The notes under the pieces: model-generated
Seen by the model: only the letters and a program-made list of their open reading frames with translations
Databases searched by the model: none
Told to the model about the DNA's origin: nothing
Position numbers and translations under genes: made by a program
Shown: positions 19,230-27,524 of the stretch, piece after piece
How the letters are laid out: each line of letters begins with the position of its first letter
Position numbering within the stretch: position 1 is the stretch's first letter
Assembly: GCF_040546025.1 (NCBI RefSeq)
Contig: NZ_JBEPNA010000007.1
Span: 60,269-124,268, forward strand
Source: Marisediminicola sp040546025
GTDB lineage: Bacteria; Actinomycetota; Actinomycetes; Actinomycetales; Microbacteriaceae
Reading direction: 5' to 3'
DNA: 64,000 nt

Positions 19230-20666
19230 TCAGCGCAGCCGCCACCGCCGCAGTCGCCGCAGCGCGTTCGTCGCGACCTTCGTCGCGCCCTGGTTGAGCC
19301 GGGCCCGCACGTCGGCGACGGCGGCGTTCCAGACGGCGTCGCTGAAGGTCGGATACGCGTGAGTCGTCGACGCGATGTCGCTCGTCGTGAGGCCGCGGGA
19401 GATCGCGAGGCTCACCTCGCCCAGGCTCTCCCCCGCCCGCGGGCCGACGATCGTCGCGCCGCGAACCCGCCCCCTCTTGTCGACGAGCAGCTGCGTGTAG
19501 CCTCCGGTCGCCCCCTCGGCGATCGCTCGGTCGAGGTGTTCGTGCTCGATCGTACGGGCGATGAGACCCTGCGCGGCAGCATCCGCCTGGACGGCGCCGA
19601 CCGAACCGACCTCCGGATGCGTGAACGTCACCCGCGGCACCGCGGCGGAGTCGATCGTGCGCGCCAGCCCGAGCACCGCGTTTGAGGCCGCGATGCTGCC
19701 ATTGACCCCGGCGGTGTGGGTGAACTTCGGTAGCGGGGTCACATCGCCGGCCGCCCAGATGCGCGGGTTAGAAGTGCGCAGCCGTGCGGTGACAACCACG
19801 TTGCCGGCCCCGTCGAGCTCGACCCCGGCCCGGTCCGCATCGAGAGATCCCGTGTTGGGCGCCCGGCCGATCGCGGCCAGGATCGCGTCGAACTGCAGGA
19901 CATTGCCGTCATCGAGGCTGACCGCGCCGCCGAGGCCGCGGCCGTCGCCGGAGAGCGAGGTGGCCTCGCGTCCGGTGAGCACGGTGACCCCGTCAGCCTC
20001 GAGCGCCGCCCGCACGATCGCGCTCGCGCGCGGCTCCTCCTTGGCCAGCAGCCGGTCCCCGCGGTGCACGAGCGTCACGGCCGACCCGAATCGTGCCATG
20101 GCCTGCGCTATCTCGCATCCGATCGCCCCGCCGCCGAGCACGACGAGGCGTTCCGGCAGCTCGGTGAGGTCCCACACCGTCGCGCTCGTGAGCACCTCGA
20201 CGCTGCCGATCCCGTCGATCTTCGGCACCGCGGGCGAGCCTCCCGTGGCGATGATGACCTGCCCGAATTTGATCTCCCGCCCGCCGACGGCCAGCGACCG
20301 GGCGCCGGTGAAGCGGGCGTGTCCGCTCAGCACCTCGACCCCGGCGAGCGCGAGAACCTCGGGCGAGTCCACCGGGGCGATCGTCTGCATCGCGCCGTGC
20401 ACGTGCCGCATGGCCGCGGCGAAGTCGAGCTCCACGGCATCCGTCTCCACCCCGAGGTGCGGGGAGTTGCACGCAATCGTGAGGGCGGATGCCGCGGCGA
20501 TGAGCGACTTCGACGGAACACAGCCGGTCCAGAGGCAGTCGCCGCCGAGGCGGTCGCCCTCGATCAGCAGCGTCTCTGCGCCGAAGCTCGCGGCCGTGCG
20601 GCTCGCGACGAGCCCCGCAGAGCCTCCACCGATAACGACCAGTTCCCATTCAGCGCGTTCTCCCAT
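19230..20666 (-). CDS. FAD-dependent pyridine nucleotide-disulfide oxidoreductase
   Basis: A 478-residue flavoprotein of the mercuric reductase/dihydrolipoamide dehydrogenase family, starting at ATG 20664-20666. FAD site: VVIGGGSAGLVASRTAA; redox disulfide CLWTGCVPSKS with Cys44 and Cys49; NAD(P) site VVLGGGAIGCEIAQAMARFG; second FAD motif WAAGDVTPLPKFTHTAG. The C-terminal dimer domain has HAYPTFSDAVWNAA, where the usual catalytic His-Pro-Thr is seen as HAYPT. No N-terminal metal-binding domain and no mer genes nearby, so mercury reduction is not implied. It is divergent from the methyltransferase gene at 20724. Confidence 0.88.
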   Translation of the reverse strand: MGERAEWELVVIGGGSAGLVASRTAASFGAETLLIEGDRLGGDCLWTGCVPSKSLIAAASALTIACNSPHLGVETDAVELDFAAAMRHVHGAMQTIAPVDSPEVLALAGVEVLSGHARFTGARSLAVGGREIKFGQVIIATGGSPAVPKIDGIGSVEVLTSATVWDLTELPERLVVLGGGAIGCEIAQAMARFGSAVTLVHRGDRLLAKEEPRASAIVRAALEADGVTVLTGREATSLSGDGRGLGGAVSLDDGNVLQFDAILAAIGRAPNTGSLDADRAGVELDGAGNVVVTARLRTSNPRIWAAGDVTPLPKFTHTAGVNGSIAASNAVLGLARTIDSAAVPRVTFTHPEVGSVGAVQADAAAQGLIARTIEHEHLDRAIAEGATGGYTQLLVDKRGRVRGATIVGPRAGESLGEVSLAISRGLTTSDIASTTHAYPTFSDAVWNAAVADVRARLNQGATKVATNALRRLRRWRLR

Positions 20667-20723
20667 ACTGGGCAGCGTAACCGCCCGATCTGTGCGGACT
20701 TTCAAGCGGGCGCGGGGGAACGA

Positions 20724-21365
20724 ATGATGAAACGGTATACGGCCGGGGCGCGGCTCTACGACGTGCTCTCCGGCGAGCGCCTCGTCTATCGCGCCGGGCG
20801 GGTCGCCGGCATCGCCGCGCTGCGGCTCGGGCGCGGCGACATCGTGCTCGACCTCGGCTGCGGAACCGGGCTCAACCTGCCGCTGCTCCTCGATCGGGTG
20901 GGTGCGGACGGGCACGTGATCGGCGTCGACCGCAGCCCCTCGATGCTCGCGGTCGCCCGCGACCGAGTGCGGAGCAATGGCTGGTCCAACGTGTCGCTGC
21001 TCGAAGCAGACGTGCTGTCGCTCGACCCGGCGCAGATCACCTCGATCACGCTGCGCGAGGGCGGCCGGCCGAAGGTCGACGCGGCGTTCTCGACCTATGC
21101 GATGAGCGTGTTCGACGACTGGATGCCGGCGTGGACGCTCATCCGCGACGTCGTGCGGCCCGGCGGACGAGCGGGGATCGTCGATATGGCGCTCCCGACC
21201 GGCGCCGCGGCGGTCTTCGCCCCGCTCGCCCGGCTCGCCTGCGCGGCCGGAGGCGCCGACCTCGCCGCGCGGCCGTGGCGCGCGCTCGAGCGGGAAGCGG
21301 CGGATGCCGAGCACACCGTGCACCGGGGCGGGCACATCCACGTCGTCACGGGAACTCTCCCCTGA
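20724..21365 (+). CDS. Class I SAM-dependent methyltransferase
   Basis: A 213-residue protein with motif I VLDLGCGTGLNLPLL, an acidic residue ending the second strand (VIGVDRSPSML) and motif III-type RPGGRAGIVDM. The N-terminal sequence (MKRYTAGARLYDVLSGERLVY) and DDWMPAWTLIRDVVRPGG resemble UbiE-like methyltransferases. Two adjacent ATGs (20724, 20727) follow GGGGGAACG; I take the first. Substrate unknown. It lies 57 bp from the divergent flavoprotein gene. Confidence 0.82.
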   Translation: MMKRYTAGARLYDVLSGERLVYRAGRVAGIAALRLGRGDIVLDLGCGTGLNLPLLLDRVGADGHVIGVDRSPSMLAVARDRVRSNGWSNVSLLEADVLSLDPAQITSITLREGGRPKVDAAFSTYAMSVFDDWMPAWTLIRDVVRPGGRAGIVDMALPTGAAAVFAPLARLACAAGGADLAARPWRALEREAADAEHTVHRGGHIHVVTGTLP

Positions 21366-21418
21366 TTCAGGAGCGGCGCATCCCCCTCCGTTCGCCCGGG
21401 CGCACTAGCCTCTGAATC

Positions 21419-22849
21419 ATGAGCGACCCTTCATCCGCTGACGGCACCGCGCCGGAGCCCCCCTTCCCCTCCGATGACGATGCGGTCAACACGGTGGGCC
21501 AGAGCCTCATGGACGACACGCCCGTGCCGAAGAGCCGGGTGCGGGCGTGGGCGCTGTGGGACTGGGGTTCCGCCTCGTTCAACGCCGTCGTCACGACCTT
21601 CGTCTTCAGCACCTACCTCGCGAGCAGCCTGTTCTTCGATCCCGAGATCCTGGCCGGCCAGGGCGAGCAGGCGGCGGAGGCCGCGAGCGCCCGCGTCGTC
21701 GCCGGGGCCCTGACGATCGCCGGGGTGCTCATCGCCCTCCTCGCACCGATCCTCGGGCAGCGCTCCGACGGCTCCGGACGGCGCAAGCTCTGGCTCGCCA
21801 TCAACACCGGCCTCGTCGTGCTGGCGATGGCCGCGATGTTCTTCGTCGCGCCGGTGCCGGGCTACATCTACCTCGGCGCCGCGCTGCTCGCCGCCGGAAA
21901 CATCTTCTTCGAGTTCGCGAGCGTCAATTACAACGCGATGCTCGTGCAGGTCTCGACGCCCGCCACCGTGGGCCGTGTCTCCGGATTCGGCTGGGGCATG
22001 GGCTATGTCGGCGGGATCGTGCTGCTCGTGCTGCTGCTCGTCGTCTTCATCGGCGGCGTCGCCGGCATCGGCAGCGGCGGCCTCATCGGCCTCCCCAGCG
22101 GGAGCGACGGCGGCAGCCTCGACATCCGAATCGCGATCGTCGTCGCCGCGCTGTGGTTCGCGGTCTTTGCGCTCCCCGTGCTGATCGCGGTGCCCGAGAT
22201 CCCCGCGCGGGTGCGCGAGAACCGGGTGAGCTTCTTCGGCAGCTACCTGCTTCTGTTCCGCACCATCAGGCTGCTCGCGAAGAAGAGCCCGCAGGTGCTC
22301 CTCTTCCTGCTCGCGAGCGCGGTGTTCCGCGACGGTCTCGCCGGGGTGTTCACCCTCGGAGCCATCATCGCCGCCCAGGTCTTCGGCTTCAGCTTCGCCG
22401 AGGTGCTCATCTTCGGCGTCGCGGCGAACGTGGTCGCCGGAATCGGCACGTTCATCGGCGGCTACCTCGACGACAAGGTCGGAGCGAAGGCGATCATCAT
22501 CGCCTCACTCGCGGGCCTGGTGATCGCCGGATCCGCGGTGCTGTTTGTCGGCGACGGGAAGTCCGGGTTCTGGGTCGCCGGGCTCTTCCTGACCCTCTTT
22601 GTCGGCCCGGTGCAGTCGTCGAGCCGCAGCTTCCTCGCCCGGATCACCCCTCCCGGCCGCGAGGGCGAGATCTTCGGCCTCTATGCCACCACCGGCCGAG
22701 CGGTGAGCTTCCTCGCGCCCGGCCTGTTCGGCCTGTTCGTGCTGGTGACGGGCGACACCCGGTTCGGCATCATCGGCATCGTGCTCGTGCTGCTCGCGGG
22801 CCTGCTCCTCATGCTGCCGGTCAAGCCGCGGCCCGCCCGCATCGATTAG
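21419..22849 (+). CDS. MFS transporter, UMF1/Atg22-like
   Basis: A 476-residue membrane protein with about 12 hydrophobic segments. The N-terminal stretch AWALWDWGSASFNAVVTTFVF and the loop LGQRSDGSGRRKLWL match UMF1/Atg22-type major facilitator proteins. These are probably exporters, but substrates are mostly unknown. A downstream CDP-alcohol phosphatidyltransferase gene begins 6 bp after its stop, so the two are co-transcribed. Confidence 0.85.
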   Translation: MSDPSSADGTAPEPPFPSDDDAVNTVGQSLMDDTPVPKSRVRAWALWDWGSASFNAVVTTFVFSTYLASSLFFDPEILAGQGEQAAEAASARVVAGALTIAGVLIALLAPILGQRSDGSGRRKLWLAINTGLVVLAMAAMFFVAPVPGYIYLGAALLAAGNIFFEFASVNYNAMLVQVSTPATVGRVSGFGWGMGYVGGIVLLVLLLVVFIGGVAGIGSGGLIGLPSGSDGGSLDIRIAIVVAALWFAVFALPVLIAVPEIPARVRENRVSFFGSYLLLFRTIRLLAKKSPQVLLFLLASAVFRDGLAGVFTLGAIIAAQVFGFSFAEVLIFGVAANVVAGIGTFIGGYLDDKVGAKAIIIASLAGLVIAGSAVLFVGDGKSGFWVAGLFLTLFVGPVQSSSRSFLARITPPGREGEIFGLYATTGRAVSFLAPGLFGLFVLVTGDTRFGIIGIVLVLLAGLLLMLPVKPRPARID

Positions 22850-22855
22850 CCGCGG

Positions 22856-23548
22856 ATGCCGGCTCAGCAGGATCAGATCAATGCGGCCACCAGCCGCGAG
22901 GCGAGCAACTCGCTGCTCGCCGTCCTGAGTGACGGCAGGTGGCGGCCGAGCGCGTGGGTGTGCTTCATCGCGCTCGCGACACTGCGCTCGGTGCACCAGG
23001 CGCGGATCAACCCGCGACCGCTGCTCGAGTCGACGCTGATCCACGTCGTGATGGGTGCTCTCTCGAACCGGCGCGGACTCGTCTGGGTCGCCGTCAGCTG
23101 GATCATGGCGGTGACCCACCTGGGCATGATCGGCGGCCGGCGGTCGATCGGCATCCCGAATGCGCTCACGCTCATCCGCGGCAACCTGCCGGCGCTCGAG
23201 GGCCGCCTCGGCCGGTCGCTGCCGGTCATTTCGCTCGCCACCGACTTCGCCGATGGCAAGATCGCGCGCGCCACCGGCACGGTCACCTCGTTCGGCACCC
23301 AGGCGGACTTCCTCGCCGACACCGCCTTCTGGACCTGGTTCATCGTGCGCCACGAGCCCAGTCGCGCGGTGAAGGCGCTGACCTTCGCCGCGTGGTCCGC
23401 GCCCGTGGTCGCGATCGCGGCGGCGAGCGTCACGAAGGGGCGGATGCTGGATGTGCCCCGCTCGGCCTGGCTCCGGCCCGCCGCCGCGATGGAGGTCTTC
23501 ATCGGCATCCGGGCGATTCTGCGGCTCTTCCCCCGCCGCGGGCACTGA
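22856..23548 (+). CDS. CDP-alcohol phosphatidyltransferase-like membrane protein
   Basis: A 230-residue protein with the complete metal-binding signature of the family: DFADGKIARATG, then GTQADFLAD, in canonical spacing (DG-x2-AR-x8-G-x3-D-x3-D). Hydrophobic stretches surround it. The N-terminal third (about 90 residues) is not typical. It is the second enzyme of this family within 5 kb and follows the MFS gene in one operon. No ribosome-binding site is obvious, consistent with coupling to the gene before it. Confidence 0.8.
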   Translation: MPAQQDQINAATSREASNSLLAVLSDGRWRPSAWVCFIALATLRSVHQARINPRPLLESTLIHVVMGALSNRRGLVWVAVSWIMAVTHLGMIGGRRSIGIPNALTLIRGNLPALEGRLGRSLPVISLATDFADGKIARATGTVTSFGTQADFLADTAFWTWFIVRHEPSRAVKALTFAAWSAPVVAIAAASVTKGRMLDVPRSAWLRPAAAMEVFIGIRAILRLFPRRGH

Positions 23549-23550
23549 CT

Positions 23551-23711
23551 CTTTCATTATTCAGGAGTCAGGCCGGCCGGCCGGCGGTATTCAGGAGGCG
23601 AGGCGGGCGTGGACGCCGATTTCGCGCGCTGAACACGGTGGGACGGCGGATGCTGGCGCCATCCGCACATTTCTATCGACTTTGCCACTGTCCACTCCTG
23701 AATAATGAAAG
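23551..23711. repeat. 161-bp element with 18-bp perfect inverted ends
   Basis: The left arm CTTTCATTATTCAGGAGT (23551-23568) and the right arm ACTCCTGAATAATGAAAG (23694-23711) are exact inverted repeats. The same 18-mer as the right arm occurs at 6751-6768. An additional half-motif (TATTCAGGAGG) lies at 23588-23598, 30 bp after the first. The interior contains no gene that I can see. The size and ends resemble a MITE or REP-like element; no target-site duplication is evident. The right arm sits 22 bp before the MarR start and could affect its expression. Confidence 0.75.
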
Positions 23712-23733
23712 CAGGATCTCGTACGCTGGGCGT

Positions 23734-24180
23734 ATGACTGATCAACGTCCGATCGGATACTGGCTCAAGCTCGTGGACCGCCTCATCGACGAGCACTTCG
23801 ACGGCACGCTCGACGAACACGGGGTGACCCGGCGGCAGTGGCAGCTGCTCAACCTGCTCGGTCGCGGCCCGGCGACGCGGGACGAGTTGAACGATGCGCT
23901 CTCCCCGTTCCTCGGCACCGACGGCACGACGGCGGGCGAGATCGACGAGCTCGTCGAGAGCGACTGGGTGGCCGCGTCCCCGAGCGGGTTCGCGCTGACC
24001 CCGCGCGGCGAGACGGCGTTCGAGCGCATCTCGGAGGTCGTCGCCCGCATCCGTGCCGACCTCTCGCAGGGGCTCGGCGACGAGGAGTACAACGTCACGG
24101 TGCGATCCCTCGAACGAATGGCTGGCAACCTCGGCTGGACTGAGCCGGGCGACCGGCGCGCGGAGTCCCCCGCGGGCTGA
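23734..24180 (+). CDS. MarR-like winged-helix transcriptional regulator
   Basis: A 148-residue regulator from ATG 23734. The helix-turn-helix region is GVTRRQWQLLNLLGRGPATRDELNDAL, followed by a wing (ESDWVAASPSGFALTPRGETAF) and a C-terminal dimerisation helix. It is convergent with the carotenoid operon (crtEb ends 127 bp away). In Corynebacterium the MarR protein CrtR controls crt genes, but it is encoded divergently next to crtE; whether this regulator does so here is speculation. Confidence 0.78.
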   Translation: MTDQRPIGYWLKLVDRLIDEHFDGTLDEHGVTRRQWQLLNLLGRGPATRDELNDALSPFLGTDGTTAGEIDELVESDWVAASPSGFALTPRGETAFERISEVVARIRADLSQGLGDEEYNVTVRSLERMAGNLGWTEPGDRRAESPAG

Positions 24181-24212
24181 GCAGCAGACCCTCCGGCAGT
24201 TGCGCGGTCGTT

Positions 24213-24252
24213 GTTCAGTCGCGTGCCTGCGATTACAACCGCGTGACTGAAC
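24213..24252. repeat. 40-bp palindromic intergenic element, copy 1
   Basis: Arms GTTCAGTC (24213-24220) and GACTGAAC (24245-24252) enclose a 24-bp centre containing GCGATTACAACC. A second copy with the same overall length is at 31793-31832 and a half copy begins at 32950. The 24181-24306 gap holds nothing else that I can identify. Confidence 0.6.
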
Positions 24253-24306
24253 AGCACCCGCGCGGGCGGCTAGCCCGGGCCGAAACAGGGCCACCGGCGC
24301 GCACCG

Positions 24307-25185
24307 CTACAGCAGCACCCACGCGATCAGCAGCATCGTCACCACGAAGCCGCTCACGAAGTTGAACCAGAGGAACCGCTTCCAGCCGCGGTTCGCGCTG
24401 CCGGCATCGGCATCCGGGATCGACCAGAACGGCAGCACGCTCAGCGCGTAGGGCAGCGCGAGCACCGCCGCGATCGCGCCCGGCAGCCCGATCGTCAGAA
24501 GCAGGATGCCGGCGAGCACGTAGGCGACGAACGCCAGCCGCACCGTCGCGCGTGCTCCGATCACCGTGGCGGTCGATGCGATGCCGCCCTCGCGGTCGGC
24601 CACCACATCCTGCACCGCTCCGAACGCGTGCGACGCGATACCCCAGAGGAAGAACGCGACGAGTATCGCCACGAGCTGCGGCGTGAAGGCCGCGCCTACG
24701 ACCACCAGGCCGAACACCGCGGGCGAGACGAAGTGCGTGCTCGAGGTGAGCGAGTCGATGAACGGCCGCTCCTTGAACCGCAGCCGCGGCGCGGAGTACG
24801 CGATGACCGCGAACACGCTCACCGCGAGCACCAGAGAGGACAGCGGCGAGCCGACGGCGAACAGATATGCCAGGAACGGAATGTTCGTCGCGACCGCGGC
24901 GACCAGCGTCGTCCGATGCACCCGCGGGTCGAGCAGCGCACCCTCCACGCCGCCCTTTCGCGGGTTGCGCAGGTCGGACTCGTAGTCGAAGACGTCGTTG
25001 ATGCCGTACATCGCGAGGTTGTACGGAATAAGGAAGTAGATCGTGCCGAGCACGAGCAGCAGGTCGATCTCGCGCGTAGTCACGAAGTACGCCGCCGCGA
25101 ACGGGAATGCGGTGTTCACCCAGCTGAGCGGCCGCGACGACACGAACAGGCTCTTCAGCACGGTCGTGGAGCGGAGTGCGGTCAT
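24307..25185 (-). CDS. crtEb: Lycopene elongase, UbiA-type prenyltransferase CrtEb
   Basis: A 292-residue membrane prenyltransferase. It has the first Asp motif NDVFDYESD and the second Asp-rich motif DVVADREGG of UbiA proteins, with seven to nine hydrophobic segments. As last gene of the crt operon, behind the two small cyclase genes, it matches CrtEb, which adds two dimethylallyl units to lycopene to make C50 flavuxanthin-type precursors. Its start overlaps the crtYf stop by 4 bp. Confidence in the role comes from position and motifs together. Confidence 0.9.
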   Translation of the reverse strand: MTALRSTTVLKSLFVSSRPLSWVNTAFPFAAAYFVTTREIDLLLVLGTIYFLIPYNLAMYGINDVFDYESDLRNPRKGGVEGALLDPRVHRTTLVAAVATNIPFLAYLFAVGSPLSSLVLAVSVFAVIAYSAPRLRFKERPFIDSLTSSTHFVSPAVFGLVVVGAAFTPQLVAILVAFFLWGIASHAFGAVQDVVADREGGIASTATVIGARATVRLAFVAYVLAGILLLTIGLPGAIAAVLALPYALSVLPFWSIPDADAGSANRGWKRFLWFNFVSGFVVTMLLIAWVLL

Positions 25186-25580
25186 GCGTCCCCTCCCGAC
25201 GGCGAGGCCGACGCGGGATCAGCCCGGGCGGATGCCGAGCCCGACGTCACCGGAAGCAGCGCCCACAGCGACGGTAGCAGCACCACCGCGGCCACCGTGT
25301 AGGCGAAGTCCTCGAGCGGCGCGATGCCGATGAGCGCGCCGGAGATGAGGGCCTCGTCGTAGCCGACCAGGCCGACGCCGATCATGATGTTGTCGAACAC
25401 CGCGGTCATGACCAGCAGCAGCGCCGCGGTGATGCCGGCGGCGGGCCAGGAGACAGCGGGCCGGCCGACGCAGCGCTGCCCGGCACCACTGGCCCCCGAC
25501 CGGCGGCCGCCCAGGCTCGCGAGCATCGCCACGACACCGACTGCGGCGAGGAAGAACGCGTTGAGCGCCCAGTAGGTCAC
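25182..25580 (-). CDS. crtYf: C50 carotenoid cyclase subunit CrtYf-like
   Basis: A 132-residue membrane protein with three predicted helices and the lycopene-cyclase-domain signature IAPLEDFAYT, preceded by DNIMIGVGLVGYDEALISG. The Ser/Ala-rich tail is extra. It is one half of the heterodimeric cyclase that closes the rings of the C50 carotenoid; the partner is encoded directly upstream with a 4-bp overlap. The ring type (epsilon as in decaprenoxanthin, beta as in C.p. 450) cannot be told from sequence by eye. Confidence 0.88.
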   Translation of the reverse strand: MTYWALNAFFLAAVGVVAMLASLGGRRSGASGAGQRCVGRPAVSWPAAGITAALLLVMTAVFDNIMIGVGLVGYDEALISGALIGIAPLEDFAYTVAAVVLLPSLWALLPVTSGSASARADPASASPSGGDA

Positions 25581-25918
25581 GACGCGACCCCACGCCGGTC
25601 GGTCGGCATCCGCCCCAGCATCCGTCCCGCCGCCGCATACGCGTTCATCGTCAGGTAGCAGAGCAGGGCGAGGAAGAAGACCTCCTCGATGGGGAGCTCC
25701 GGCGCGATGACCAGGCCGGTCATGAACGAGGTCTCGCCGCGGTAGAAGATGCCGAGCCCGATGCCGAGCACGTCCCAGACGAGGAAGAACACGACCCCGG
25801 CCGCGAGCACTACGGCGGCCCGGCGCGCATCCGCCCAGAAGAAGAGGCCGAAGCGGCGGTCCAGCACGACCATGCCGGTGAGGGCGATGGTGAGCGCTGT
25901 GAGGTAGAGGATTCCCAC
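25577..25918 (-). CDS. crtYe: C50 carotenoid cyclase subunit CrtYe-like
   Basis: A 113-residue membrane protein, start GTG 25916-25918. Three hydrophobic segments and the conserved block VIAPELPIEEVFFLALLCYLT identify a lycopene-cyclase-domain subunit. It follows crtI by 4 bp and overlaps crtYf by 4 bp. Works as a heterodimer with the downstream subunit. Confidence 0.88.
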   Translation of the reverse strand: MGILYLTALTIALTGMVVLDRRFGLFFWADARRAAVVLAAGVVFFLVWDVLGIGLGIFYRGETSFMTGLVIAPELPIEEVFFLALLCYLTMNAYAAAGRMLGRMPTDRRGVAS

Positions 25919-25922
25919 GCGG

Positions 25923-27524
25923 CTAGCGGAGGTCGGATGCCGGAGCCGGCGCCACGAGCGAGCTGATCAGCGGCTCGGGCAGCGGCTCGGTCGACACGTC
26001 GCCGCGCAGCCGCTTGAGCAGCACCTCCGAGCTGATGAGGCACATCGGCAGGCCGATGCCCGGAATCGTGGACCCGCCGACGAAGTAGAGGCCGTCGACC
26101 TTCTTACTCACGTTGCCGGCCCGGAACAGGGCGCTCTGCTTCAGGGTGTGCGCTGGCCCGAGGAGGGTGCCGCGCCACGAGTTGAGGTCGTCAGCAAAGT
26201 CGCCGGGGCCCATCGTGCGGCGCACGACGATGCGGTCGGCGAGGTCGGGGATGCCGGCCCAGCTGGCGATCTGCTCGATCACGTGGTCGGCGGCGGCTTC
26301 GATGCGAGGGTCGCCGTCGCCGTCGATCTCGCCGTGCCCGATCGTCGGGTCGGACGGGATGGGCACGAGCACGAAGAGGTTCTCATAGCCGGGAGGAGCC
26401 ACCGACGGGTCGACGCCACTCGGCTTGCAGACGTAGAGCGAGGCGGGGTTCGGGATCGAGGGGGTATCGCCGAAGATCGCGTCGAAGCCCTTCTTCCAGT
26501 CCTTGGTGAAGAGCAGGTTGTGGTGCTCGAGCTCGGGCAGCCTGCCCTCGACACCCAGGTAGAGCAGCAGCGCGCCGGGGCCGGGGGTGCGCTTGTCCCA
26601 GTATTCCTGCGGGTAGGTCTGCAGCTCGCGTGGCAGCAGCGTGGTCTCGGTGTGGTGCAGGTCGGCGGCAGACACGACGATGTCGGCCTCGAGCGCTTGG
26701 GGCGCACCCGCGGCATCGGTGTATTCGACACCGGCGGCCGTCGGCTTGCCGGGCTGGGAGGTGTCGACGAGGATGCGGGTGACCCGCGCGCCCGTGATGA
26801 CCGTGACGCCCTCCTCGCGGGTGAGCTCCTCGATGCTGTCGATGAGCTTGATCAGCCCGCCCATCGGATAGAGCACGCCGTCGGCGAGGTCGAGGTGGCT
26901 CATCAGGTGGTACATGCTCGGCGTGATGAAGGGCGAGGAGCCGAGGAACACGGCCGGGAAGCCCAGGATCTGCCGCAGACGGTCGTCCTTGACGGTCTTG
27001 GCGGCGAGCGTCGACAGCGGCTGCAGCAGCAGTCGCGCGAGCTTGCCCAGGCGGGAGAGCACGTCGCCCCGCAGCAGCGGTCGCAGGTCGGCGAAGCTCG
27101 TGTAGAGGAAGCGCTTCTTGGCGATCTCGTAGGTGTCATAGGCCGAGGCGAGGTACTTCTCCATGCGCGCCCGCGAACCGGGCTCGATGGCCTCGAAGAT
27201 CTCGAGGTTCTTCTCCCGGTCGGAGGTGATGTCGATGGACTGCTGCCCCTCGAAGAGCACCCGGTAGCCGGGGTCGAGGGTCACGAGGTCGAGCTGCTCC
27301 GCCGCGCTCGTGCCGAGCAGCTTGTAGAAGTGGTCGAAGACCTCAGGCATGAGGTACCAGCTGGGGCCGAGGTCGAAGCGGAAGCCCTCGTGGTCCCACG
27401 ATCCGGCGCGGCCGCCGACCTCGTCGCGGCCCTCGAGCAGGGTGACCCGGTGGCCCTCGCGCGCGAGCAGCGCCGCGGAGGCGAGACCGCTGATCCCTCC
27501 GCCGATGACGATGATGCGGTTCAT
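25923..27524 (-). CDS. crtI: Phytoene desaturase (lycopene-forming) CrtI
   Basis: A 533-residue flavoprotein. The FAD-binding N terminus is IVIGGGISGLASAALLAREG followed by EVGGRAGSW; the C-terminal carotenoid-desaturase signature is FVGGSTIPGIGLPMCLISSE. CrtI introduces four double bonds into phytoene to give lycopene, at the membrane. The ATG overlaps the crtB stop by 4 bp. Length is normal for the family. Confidence 0.95.
   Translation of the reverse strand: MNRIIVIGGGISGLASAALLAREGHRVTLLEGRDEVGGRAGSWDHEGFRFDLGPSWYLMPEVFDHFYKLLGTSAAEQLDLVTLDPGYRVLFEGQQSIDITSDREKNLEIFEAIEPGSRARMEKYLASAYDTYEIAKKRFLYTSFADLRPLLRGDVLSRLGKLARLLLQPLSTLAAKTVKDDRLRQILGFPAVFLGSSPFITPSMYHLMSHLDLADGVLYPMGGLIKLIDSIEELTREEGVTVITGARVTRILVDTSQPGKPTAAGVEYTDAAGAPQALEADIVVSAADLHHTETTLLPRELQTYPQEYWDKRTPGPGALLLYLGVEGRLPELEHHNLLFTKDWKKGFDAIFGDTPSIPNPASLYVCKPSGVDPSVAPPGYENLFVLVPIPSDPTIGHGEIDGDGDPRIEAAADHVIEQIASWAGIPDLADRIVVRRTMGPGDFADDLNSWRGTLLGPAHTLKQSALFRAGNVSKKVDGLYFVGGSTIPGIGLPMCLISSEVLLKRLRGDVSTEPLPEPLISSLVAPAPASDLR

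Noticed and set aside
20667..21341. N-terminal extension of the FAD oxidoreductase
   Set aside because: It is antisense to the methyltransferase gene and the FAD motif normally lies at the very N terminus, as with ATG 20666.
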